IMG/VR virus record: IMGVR_UViG_3300031599_000011
Span: 1-42,354 of that record
Origin: a virus
Strand: one strand, 5' to 3'
Length of the DNA: 42,354 bases
The notes beneath the pieces were generated by a model. That model saw only the letters and a program-made list of their open reading frames with translations, searched no databases and had not been told where the DNA came from. Both the position numbers and the translations under genes were made by a program. Shown here one piece after another: positions 1 to 6,241 of the stretch (position 1 is the first letter of the stretch; every line of letters begins with the position of its first letter).

Positions 1-37
1 ACACTTATATGTACATTAAAGTGTTCCATGGAGTGTT

Positions 38-526
38 ATGAAGAAAGTAAGGAATAAGAAATACAATGCTAATAAGACTACTAATCAGTTTTATAAAGCA
101 GCATTGAGAGACAAAGCTGTGTTGTTTGTGACTAATGGTAGAGGAGCCCGTATGGTGAACCTATGTAATGGCAGACAGTACCAACCTACGCTTGAAACTA
201 CCAGAATCATAGAGAATCTAACCACTAAGTGGTGTATTTTGTGTGCTGTAATATTAAAAGACCAGTCACACTCGTCTTATGCGTCTTACTACGTCCACTA
301 TTTTAATGAGACGAGAAAACAGCATCAAATCTCTGAAGAAGCTGATAAAGTACATCAAGAATTACTGAAATCCTGTAACAAAACACACCTAGTGAATCTG
401 GGCTGGATTGCTGTCCCTCACTTATATGAGTTCGACGAAGAACAGGCTAACAGTATATTCGACCAAGCAGGTGCTTGGAAAGACCCAGCTGAATGGGAAA
501 AACAACTTAACTTGAAGGAAGAGTAA
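38..526 (+). CDS. Hypothetical phage protein, 162 aa
   Basis: I do not recognise a family. The start follows a GGAGTG ribosome binding site at about 30-35. The N-terminus is strongly basic (MKKVRNKKYNANK) and the C-terminus is acidic and charged, ending LNLKEE. There is no signal peptide or membrane segment, so it is probably a soluble cytoplasmic protein. The first gene visible in a packed run of small plus-strand genes, it ends one base before the next start, which suggests cotranslation. The preceding 37 bases contain an inverted repeat (1-6 with 19-24) that may continue beyond the window edge. The reading frame and codon use match its neighbours, so it is a real gene of unknown function. 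Confidence 0.75.
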   Translation: MKKVRNKKYNANKTTNQFYKAALRDKAVLFVTNGRGARMVNLCNGRQYQPTLETTRIIENLTTKWCILCAVILKDQSHSSYASYYVHYFNETRKQHQISEEADKVHQELLKSCNKTHLVNLGWIAVPHLYEFDEEQANSIFDQAGAWKDPAEWEKQLNLKEE

Positions 527-527
527 A

Positions 528-1082
528 ATGTCTATAAATAAAGCAGTACTAGATCTTATAACCAAAGAGTTTGAATTGCTGTACTTAGAAGCAATGAAAC
601 TACAGGTAATCTTGAAGGATCTACCTGAGGCCATCTCACATGAACAAGAACGTCTGATGCGTAAGCAACTCGTTGCCATGAATGATTACCTAAATGTCCT
701 ACAAGCACGTATGGACGAACTTGAATACGATATTGCCGCTGAAGAGGCAGATGAGGATAACCTAGAAGAAGAAGGTCTGTACGAGTTAGACATGGATGGT
801 GTACCAGACTACACCACACTTGAATGCATTATGTTTTATGCACGTGATGGGATGCCTATTGCACGAGCAGAGTGGGCAGGTCGTAAGCATGTAGCTATCA
901 TGCCTGGGTACCCTAATGGTATTGAGGCTAACGAAGTTACATGCAACCTTCATGAGATTCCACATAATTCGGTTATATACGTACAACCTTACTGGGTATC
1001 TATGGATACAGTTAGAAGTATTACTACTTGGTCTCCTAGCGCAGAAGACACACTTGCAGAAGATTGGTATATTGTAGAGTAA
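528..1082 (+). CDS. Tad2-like (DUF2829) anti-Thoeris protein with N-terminal helical extension
   Basis: Residues about 96-184 resemble the Tad2/DUF2829 family: a short helix, then R113-x2-W116-x-G, a beta strand with AIMPGY, then W168, D174 and the closing LAEDWYIVE. The closing segment is nearly identical to the LAEDWVIVE ending I recall for phage SPO1 Tad2. Tad2 proteins bind and sequester the cyclic ADP-ribose-type signal made by the Thoeris ThsB protein, so the NADase effector is not triggered. Residues 1-70 form a separate helical region (QLVAMNDYLNVLQARM) resembling the small phage family called crAss001_48-related; that link is weaker. An acidic linker (about 71-90) joins the two. Tad2 proteins are normally about 90-110 residues, so the extension is unusual. 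The start, one base after the upstream stop, is preceded by AAGGAAGAG. Confidence 0.8.
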   Translation: MSINKAVLDLITKEFELLYLEAMKLQVILKDLPEAISHEQERLMRKQLVAMNDYLNVLQARMDELEYDIAAEEADEDNLEEEGLYELDMDGVPDYTTLECIMFYARDGMPIARAEWAGRKHVAIMPGYPNGIEANEVTCNLHEIPHNSVIYVQPYWVSMDTVRSITTWSPSAEDTLAEDWYIVE

Positions 1083-1105
1083 TCCAAACAGATAAGGCGG
1101 TTCCC

Positions 1106-1276
1106 ATGAGTAGAACAAAAAGTAAACCATACACAGGATCCAAAGCAGTGGATGCATCTTGTCGTAGTCATGGGGATTGCCCTGCTTGTAAGGGTGACCG
1201 GGAGCATAAACATGCAAAGCAACGTCCAGCAGGATCAATTACCTCTGAGATCATACGGTATGACACCGAGGGGTGA
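1106..1276 (+). CDS. Small Cys/His-containing phage protein, 56 aa
   Basis: The start at 1106 (MSRTKSKPYTGS) is chosen because AAGGCGG lies about seven bases upstream; an in-frame start at 1064 would fall inside the previous gene. The protein is short and basic. It contains C-x5-C-x2-C (CRSHGDCPAC) followed by histidines, which could bind a metal ion such as zinc. Similar small proteins with a TGSK...CR.HG.CP.C pattern are, as I recall, common in tailed phages without known function. It ends four bases before the next gene and its last codons supply that gene's GGGTGAG ribosome binding site. Confidence 0.7.
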   Translation: MSRTKSKPYTGSKAVDASCRSHGDCPACKGDREHKHAKQRPAGSITSEIIRYDTEG

Positions 1277-1280
1277 GCCA

Positions 1281-1577
1281 ATGCCTCAGACTATTGAGGA
1301 ATGGAAGCACCTTGTAGATCTAGGTGAGAAAGCTATGTTCAGAGACAAGGAGACTATCTCCATGTTAAAGATGAAGGTTAATAACTTAGAGCAGAAGCTC
1401 AAAGCTAAGAAGCCATTAGTAGCTACACCTACATCTGCAAAGATATCAACTAAAGAGTGCCCACAGTGTGGCGCCACTAATCTACTCACATTTACCAGTA
1501 TGAATATGAAGACATGTTCCACATGCCGTATTGATATACCTTGGTATTTAGAAGAAGGTCAGAAGCCTTTATTTTAG
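1281..1577 (+). CDS. Zinc-ribbon phage protein, 98 aa
   Basis: The start at 1281 follows GGGTGAG; a longer in-frame reading from 1152 would overlap the previous gene almost entirely. Residues 1-45 form a charged helix likely to make a coiled coil (MPQTIEEWKHLVDLGEKAM onward). The C-terminal half carries two CxxC pairs (CPQC and CSTC), the signature of a zinc ribbon, and ends in GQKPLF. Zinc ribbons of this type bind nucleic acid or proteins. The combination of N-terminal coiled coil and C-terminal ribbon resembles a conserved phage family of unknown function. It lies between a small Cys/His protein and a nucleotide kinase. Confidence 0.75.
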   Translation: MPQTIEEWKHLVDLGEKAMFRDKETISMLKMKVNNLEQKLKAKKPLVATPTSAKISTKECPQCGATNLLTFTSMNMKTCSTCRIDIPWYLEEGQKPLF

Positions 1578-1585
1578 GAGTTATT

Positions 1586-2119
1586 ATGGAAGGTGTTAAG
1601 TTATTCGGTATAGCAGGACTAGCGCAATCAGGTAAAGACACCGTTGCAGAGATCCTAGCTGAATACTATGAGGCAGATATCATTGCATTTGCTGATCCAA
1701 TAAAGCTAATGCTTGAGATTGGCCTTGGTATTACCTACGATGAGTTATACAAAGGTGATAGGTCAGGAGTGCATCCTAAGTACGATGTGTCAGTACGTCA
1801 TATGATGCAGACCCTAGGCACTGACTGGGGACGTAAGTACATCGGTGAGGATGTATGGTTGAAGGCCATAGAGATGCATATACTGGCTAATGGCAATGAT
1901 TTTCAGGTAGTTAGTGATGTACGCTTCGAGAATGAAGCAGCTTGGGTACGCGAACATGGTGTACTGATTCATGTACATGGTAGAGGTGGTATTCCTGGCA
2001 ATCATGCTAGTGAAAGTGGTGTGCTAGTAAATAAATTAGATATTGTCATAGACAATTCTGGAAGTATGGCTAAACTACGTGGCCAGATTGAACACATAGT
2101 AGAATCTGTAGTTAATTAG
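1586..2119 (+). CDS. Deoxynucleoside monophosphate kinase
   Basis: The protein probably phosphorylates dNMPs to dNDPs to supply phage DNA synthesis, as phage T4 gp1 does. The P-loop is at residues 11-19 (GLAQSGKDT). The motifs QTLGTDWGR and SDVRFENEA are typical of the phage dNMP kinase family and contribute the nucleobase and phosphate sites. Length (177 residues) is shorter than T4 gp1 but usual for compact phage members. The start at 1586 is preceded by TAGGAG and is immediately followed by the conserved first strand and P-loop; a start at 1541 would lie in the previous gene. It acts in the cytoplasm on salvaged host nucleotides. Confidence 0.85.
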   Translation: MEGVKLFGIAGLAQSGKDTVAEILAEYYEADIIAFADPIKLMLEIGLGITYDELYKGDRSGVHPKYDVSVRHMMQTLGTDWGRKYIGEDVWLKAIEMHILANGNDFQVVSDVRFENEAAWVREHGVLIHVHGRGGIPGNHASESGVLVNKLDIVIDNSGSMAKLRGQIEHIVESVVN

Positions 2120-2131
2120 AGGAATAGTAGT

Positions 2132-2290
2132 ATGGATTTAAAGGCTAAGATACTTCGCCAAAAGAAGTTAGATTACGTGAAAGGTGAGATAGCTAACTAT
2201 GAAATGGCAGTTAAACACGGGAAGGATTGGGCTAACCAGTTCAACCTCAAAAAACTAGCAGAGCTTAACGCTAAACTGCTATCACTCTAG
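2132..2290 (+). CDS. Small helical protein, 52 aa
   Basis: This short gene begins MDLKAKILRQKK and ends LAELNAKLLSL. It follows the kinase by twelve bases with AGAGGAA upstream, and it ends just before a strong terminator, so it is the last gene of this transcript. The sequence is lysine-rich and predicted to be almost wholly helical, with leucines spaced for a coiled coil. No function can be assigned. Support comes from the ribosome binding site, gene spacing and exact fit between the kinase stop and the terminator. Confidence 0.65.
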   Translation: MDLKAKILRQKKLDYVKGEIANYEMAVKHGKDWANQFNLKKLAELNAKLLSL

Positions 2291-2310
2291 GCCATTGAGC
2301 CAATCACAAG

Positions 2311-2334
2311 AGACACCTAAGGGTGTCTTTTTTT
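2311..2334 (+). terminator. Rho-independent terminator
   Basis: A seven-base-pair stem (AGACACC at 2311-2317 with GGTGTCT at 2322-2328) encloses the loop TAAG and is followed by a T run to 2334. It closes the transcript that starts before the window and separates it from the hairpin promoter a few bases downstream. Confidence 0.85.
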
Positions 2335-2336
2335 AT

Positions 2337-2355
2337 ACGCGCTCCGCACGTTTTG
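2337..2355 (+). promoter_or_regulatory. Putative N4-type vRNAP hairpin promoter
   Basis: The inverted repeat is 2337-2342 with 2346-2351, one mismatch in six pairs, around the triloop TCC (GGA on the template strand), followed by TTTTG. Coliphage N4 vRNAP recognises a template-strand hairpin with a purine at the loop centre, numbered -11. Counting from the loop centre at 2344 puts +1 on G2355, which fits initiation with G. The leader then runs 28 bases to the MoxR gene start at 2384, with an AGGAA ribosome binding site. The presence of a vRNAP gene in this genome supports the call. Confidence 0.65.
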
Positions 2356-2383
2356 TTGAATTAACTAATTATTAGGAACAATT

Positions 2384-3400
2384 ATGGAATTATCTACAAA
2401 AGACATCCCTCAAGCGGTTGTCGGAACTCTATTCGCAGGTCTGGTACCATTTATTAAGGGTAGCCCAGGCATTGGTAAGTCTGACATTGTACGTCAGGTT
2501 GCTGAAGAACTTAATTTAAAGGTTATAGACTTTCGTCTAAGCCAAGCTGATCCAACTGATCTACAGGGGTTCCCTGGTGTTACAGCAGAAGGTCGCTCTA
2601 CATTTCACCCAGGTGAGATGTTTCCTATTGAAGGTGACCCTATTCCAGATGGATTTAGTGGATGGTTACTCTTCTTAGATGAGATGAACAGTGCGCCAGT
2701 ATCTGTACAAGCTGCCTCATACAAGCTATGCCTTGATAAGCAGGTAGGCCAGCATAAACTACATAGCCATGTTGCTATTGTGGCTGCAGGTAACCTGACT
2801 ACAGACAAGGCCATCACGACTCGTATGAGTACGGCTATGCAATCACGTCTTATTCATTTAACTATGGCAGTAGACCCTAATGCGTGGCTTAAGTGGGCTA
2901 CTACAGCTGGTATTGATCATCGCATCACCAGCTTCATTGAATATCGTAAGGAACTCTTACATAAGTTTGATCCATCACATGCAGGAGATACGTTTCCTTG
3001 CCCTCGTACATGGGAGTTCTTATCTAAGCAGATTGATGGTAAGGCTAAGTTGAACCATATTGATATGGTATGTGCTGCAGGTACTGTAGGTGAAGGCCCA
3101 GCATTGGAGTTTAAAGGTTTCAGTGAGATCTTTGATAGCCTTCCTAAAATTAAAGATATTATTAATAAGCCTAAGACAGTGCGTATTCCTAATGAGCCAA
3201 GTGTTCACTATGCTCTAGCTGGTTTGATCTCGTATGAGGTTACCCCAGAGAACATTGACTCATTGGCAACATTTGTGGAGCGTTTACCAGCAGACTTCCA
3301 AGTAGTTACATGGAAATCATCTGTACGACGTAATCCTGAAATCATTAACGCACCTTACATTGATCAGTGGATCACTAAGAACGCTCAGGAGATGCTATGA
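2384..3400 (+). CDS. MoxR-type AAA+ ATPase (N4 gp24-like)
   Basis: Walker A is at residues 26-33 (GSPGIGKS) and Walker B at 95-100 (LLFLDE), followed by MNSAP. A sensor-1 asparagine appears in VAAGN, with an arginine-finger region after it (SRLIHL). This arrangement belongs to the MoxR/RavA group of AAA+ proteins, which work as ring-shaped chaperones together with VWA-domain partners. A VWA gene follows two genes downstream. N4 and relatives carry the same ATPase-VWA pair (gp24 and gp25 by memory) without a firmly established job. The start at 2384 follows AGGAACAATT. Its end overlaps the next start by four bases (ATGA), so translation is coupled. Confidence 0.88.
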   Translation: MELSTKDIPQAVVGTLFAGLVPFIKGSPGIGKSDIVRQVAEELNLKVIDFRLSQADPTDLQGFPGVTAEGRSTFHPGEMFPIEGDPIPDGFSGWLLFLDEMNSAPVSVQAASYKLCLDKQVGQHKLHSHVAIVAAGNLTTDKAITTRMSTAMQSRLIHLTMAVDPNAWLKWATTAGIDHRITSFIEYRKELLHKFDPSHAGDTFPCPRTWEFLSKQIDGKAKLNHIDMVCAAGTVGEGPALEFKGFSEIFDSLPKIKDIINKPKTVRIPNEPSVHYALAGLISYEVTPENIDSLATFVERLPADFQVVTWKSSVRRNPEIINAPYIDQWITKNAQEML

Positions 3401-4284
3401 GATGTTTAACAGCTTTAGACCATGCCAAGACCACCGATGTATTCAGTGAGCTTATTAGTTGTAGGAAAGATGTAGGAGTTAATAAAGGCCTAGCCAACCT
3501 GTCAGGACAGTACACTCCTAGATTCGATCCAGAAACCTTGGATAGGTACTTCGTTCAGCAATCACATGGTGGTATAGGATCCAAGGTATATGAGGATGGC
3601 TCTTTTGATCTTTTATTCCATGTGCCGCGTAATATTAGATACCTTGAGCCTCTAGGTATTGTGGTATCACCTATACGTTACTGCATTGATTTAATGACTG
3701 AAATAAAAGGACATCGGGAAGGAAAGCCTTACGTTAAGGTGCCTAAGAACAATCTTGATAAAGACTTCATGATGATCATGGATATGTCTGATCCAGAAGC
3801 AGAATACAAAGGGTTTGGTTTAATAAGGAAGCGAAATCCTGACAGCATTAAGTTCATACCTAATGAAGATGGTACCTATTCGCCTCAGAATTTGGTGACT
3901 GATAACGTCTACATGCCTCCTAATAAAGAGGTGCGTAAGGCTCATAAGACTAAAATTGATGATCTCATCAAGAAGGTAACACTTATGAGCTACATTAAGA
4001 GTGACGGTAAGTTAGTCTTAACAGACCCAGACGAGTTCGGAGATCTGTATCGGATGTCCGATAGAGGTGATAATGCTGCCATTAAGTATGCTGCTATCTT
4101 GGAGTTCGTTGAGAGTAGTTATGATGCTCAGATGTGTATGAAGCAGGTAATTGAATCCCCAGATAATTACAGATTATCCTATCTAACACGACATTGCGTT
4201 AAAAACATGCTGAAATATTACTCAGACTTCCGTAATGAAGTTGGAGTGGATCACTTTACATGTAAATTCAATTACAGAACATAA
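3397..4284 (+). CDS. Hypothetical protein between MoxR ATPase and VWA protein
   Basis: I do not recognise a domain in these 295 residues. It overlaps the ATPase gene by four bases and is followed by the VWA gene after twelve, so it is part of the same operon and probably of the same complex or pathway. The sequence is soluble, mixed alpha and beta, with no signal peptide or membrane segment. Residues 1-110 carry the more hydrophobic strands (FDLLFHVPRNIRYLEPLG), and the C-terminal third looks helical. It could be an adaptor or substrate of the ATPase-VWA pair; that is inferred from position alone. Confidence 0.8.
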   Translation: MRCLTALDHAKTTDVFSELISCRKDVGVNKGLANLSGQYTPRFDPETLDRYFVQQSHGGIGSKVYEDGSFDLLFHVPRNIRYLEPLGIVVSPIRYCIDLMTEIKGHREGKPYVKVPKNNLDKDFMMIMDMSDPEAEYKGFGLIRKRNPDSIKFIPNEDGTYSPQNLVTDNVYMPPNKEVRKAHKTKIDDLIKKVTLMSYIKSDGKLVLTDPDEFGDLYRMSDRGDNAAIKYAAILEFVESSYDAQMCMKQVIESPDNYRLSYLTRHCVKNMLKYYSDFRNEVGVDHFTCKFNYRT

Positions 4285-4296
4285 ACGGAGATTATT

Positions 4297-5460
4297 ATGG
4301 AAGAGAAATACCCACAAGTTGATATTACACCAGCACTCCAAAAGGAGCTGGATAAGTCCAAGATTGGTTTAATGATGCAAGGGGGTACCTTCCTGATATC
4401 TGTCGGTCTTATGATGAAGCATGTGTTTACCAATGCTATTGATACTGCAGCCACTGATGGCAAACGTATTATGTTTAACCCATCGTTCTTTAGCTCACTA
4501 AGTAAGCAGGAACGTATTGGTGTATTGGCACACGAGATTATGCACGTAGCCCTAATGCATATGATTCGTCTAGGTACTCGTGACCATAGTGTGTATAACC
4601 AAGCTGGTGACTTTGTCATCAACGATATACTACGCAATAGTGGATACGTACTGCCTGAGCCACACCTATATGATGCTAAGTATCATGGTTGGAGTACTGA
4701 AGAGGTCTATGATGACTTGATCAAAGACCAGGATGCACAGGATCAGCCTAATACTTTAGGTGGTGATGTGGACTTCTCTGGTGATCAGGACGAAGACACT
4801 CAGAATGACATTGCTAGTAGTGTCCAAGATACTGTTATCAAGGCTAGAGCTCAAGCTAAGATGGAAGGTGGTGAGGAAGCTGGAAAGATTCCTGGTGAAG
4901 TTGATCGTATGATTGACGAACTCATCAACCCGGTCTTAGATTGGACTCAGTTGTTAGCTAGATTCATGGATTCTACTGCTAAAGATGACTACACATGGGC
5001 ACGTCCTAACAGACGATATATGCCCAATCACTACATGCCTACGATGTACTCAGAGAGTATTGATCACATCACAGTGGCAGTAGACACATCAGGTTCTGTT
5101 AGTGAGGCTATGCTTGCAGAGATTCTTACTGAGGTGAAGAGTATCTATGATACCTACCAACCAGATAAGATGACAATCCTAGACTGTGACTACAAGATCC
5201 ATAACATACATGAAGTGGATGATAGTACTGAGATCATGAAGCTTAAGTTCTCTGGTAATGGAGGTACGTCCTTTATACCACCACTAGAGTACTGCAAAGA
5301 GCATGATACTAACGTACTGCTCTACTTTACCGACTTATATGCTGAGACTATCAGACCGGAGGACGGATATGAGTTTGAAACAATGTGGATCTGTTACTCC
5401 AAACACGATCCGCAACCTTATGGGGAGACAATATACTATGAGTCAGATCACGCATGGTGA
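4297..5460 (+). CDS. VWA-like protein with HExxH metallopeptidase motif (N4 gp25-like)
   Basis: The N-terminal region contains H79-E80-x2-H83 in LAHEIMHVALMH, the layout of the DUF2201 putative metallopeptidase family. The C-terminal region holds a von Willebrand A fold with an intact metal ion-dependent adhesion site: D263-T-S265-G-S267, T324 in GGTSF and D346 in YFTDLY. A charged acidic linker (about 140-200) separates the halves. VWA proteins of this type partner MoxR ATPases such as the one two genes upstream. Possible roles are proteolysis or remodelling of a host or virion complex; none is proven. The start at 4297 follows ACGGAGATTATT. Confidence 0.85.
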   Translation: MEEKYPQVDITPALQKELDKSKIGLMMQGGTFLISVGLMMKHVFTNAIDTAATDGKRIMFNPSFFSSLSKQERIGVLAHEIMHVALMHMIRLGTRDHSVYNQAGDFVINDILRNSGYVLPEPHLYDAKYHGWSTEEVYDDLIKDQDAQDQPNTLGGDVDFSGDQDEDTQNDIASSVQDTVIKARAQAKMEGGEEAGKIPGEVDRMIDELINPVLDWTQLLARFMDSTAKDDYTWARPNRRYMPNHYMPTMYSESIDHITVAVDTSGSVSEAMLAEILTEVKSIYDTYQPDKMTILDCDYKIHNIHEVDDSTEIMKLKFSGNGGTSFIPPLEYCKEHDTNVLLYFTDLYAETIRPEDGYEFETMWICYSKHDPQPYGETIYYESDHAW

Positions 5461-5686
5461 GGTACTAGCTAAAGTAACCTTTGGCTATGACTTTAAATTA
5501 GTAATGCCACTAGATGACGCAATGACATTGATGAAGTCCTTCAAGAATGCTGTTGTTGTTAATGAGGACTATGGTAAGGCGCCTACTTTCTCATCTTTCA
5601 AGTTGGAAGATAGTAAGATGAAGATAGAGCTGGTACATCAATTGGAAATTAATAAGGCTATGTCTAAAGCCCATTTGGTGACTTGA
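5438..5686 (+). CDS. Hypothetical protein, 82 aa
   Basis: The start at 5438 (MSQITHGEVLAKVTFGY) is preceded by GGGGAG and overlaps the end of the VWA gene by 23 bases; the longer reading from 5303 runs in a shifted frame over VWA coding sequence and is rejected. The product is small and soluble, with two predicted beta strands followed by helices. I see no recognisable domain. Overlap with the VWA gene suggests translational coupling and a link to that module. Confidence 0.65.
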   Translation: MSQITHGEVLAKVTFGYDFKLVMPLDDAMTLMKSFKNAVVVNEDYGKAPTFSSFKLEDSKMKIELVHQLEINKAMSKAHLVT

Positions 5687-5687
5687 T

Positions 5688-6188
5688 ATGTATAGTAGTT
5701 CTACCTCTACGAAGATATTTCACGCTATAAAGGACAAGTACACTGCTCCCTTGAAGAAGGGAATTGAGGATAAGTTCTTTAACTATATGTGTACTTTACC
5801 CACCTATATTAAGGGACAGGACTGGTACACAATAGTTACTCCTGACTGTAAGCGAATATACGTATGTAATCCTGTAATTGTTACAAACAATTACAACAGT
5901 GAGTATGTGTATATATGTGATCTGAGTGCAGAGCACCAAACAGGTGTGTTCAAGTACATCAACATGATAAGGCAGTTGGAAGAAACTATATCTAAGATAC
6001 GTAACTACATTACTCTGTTGAATAACAAAGCATCCTGTAACCAGGATATCGCATATGCACTACCTCCTCATATCAATGAGCTGATTCAGCGAAGAACTCC
6101 AGAAACATTCTCTAAAGATGATCTGAGAGATGTTGGTATGTATGCATTACTAAATGAATTACAAATAAGACTTTTACTACTCTCATAA
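5688..6188 (+). CDS. Hypothetical protein, 166 aa
   Basis: Begins MYSSSTSTKIFHAIKDKY one base after the previous stop and ends within the hairpin of the next promoter. The middle region (YTIVTPDCKRIYVCNPVIVT) looks like beta strands and the C-terminal part looks helical. No signal peptide, membrane segment or known motif is visible. It is the last gene of the MoxR-VWA transcript. Function unknown. Confidence 0.75.
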   Translation: MYSSSTSTKIFHAIKDKYTAPLKKGIEDKFFNYMCTLPTYIKGQDWYTIVTPDCKRIYVCNPVIVTNNYNSEYVYICDLSAEHQTGVFKYINMIRQLEETISKIRNYITLLNNKASCNQDIAYALPPHINELIQRRTPETFSKDDLRDVGMYALLNELQIRLLLLS

Positions 6189-6208
6189 GAGAGCTCCGCT
6201 CTCTTTTG
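6187..6208 (+). promoter_or_regulatory. Putative N4-type vRNAP hairpin promoter, perfect 8-bp stem
   Basis: A perfect eight-base-pair stem (6187-6194 with 6198-6205) surrounds the triloop TCC and is followed by TTTTG. The core AGCTCCGCT is the same as in the N4 P2 promoter as I recall it (template loop GGA). With the loop centre C6196 as -11, +1 falls on T6207, next to G6208. The leader of about 34 bases reaches the SPFH gene with AAGGAA before its start. The same structure overlaps the previous stop codon and could also act as a weak terminator, since it is followed by four T residues. Confidence 0.7.
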
Positions 6209-6241
6209 TGATTATTAATCAAATCTAACTAAGGAATTAAC

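Noticed and set aside
5303-5437. N-terminal extension of the 82-residue gene
   Set aside because: It runs over VWA coding sequence in another frame without a ribosome binding site; GGGGAG lies before 5438.
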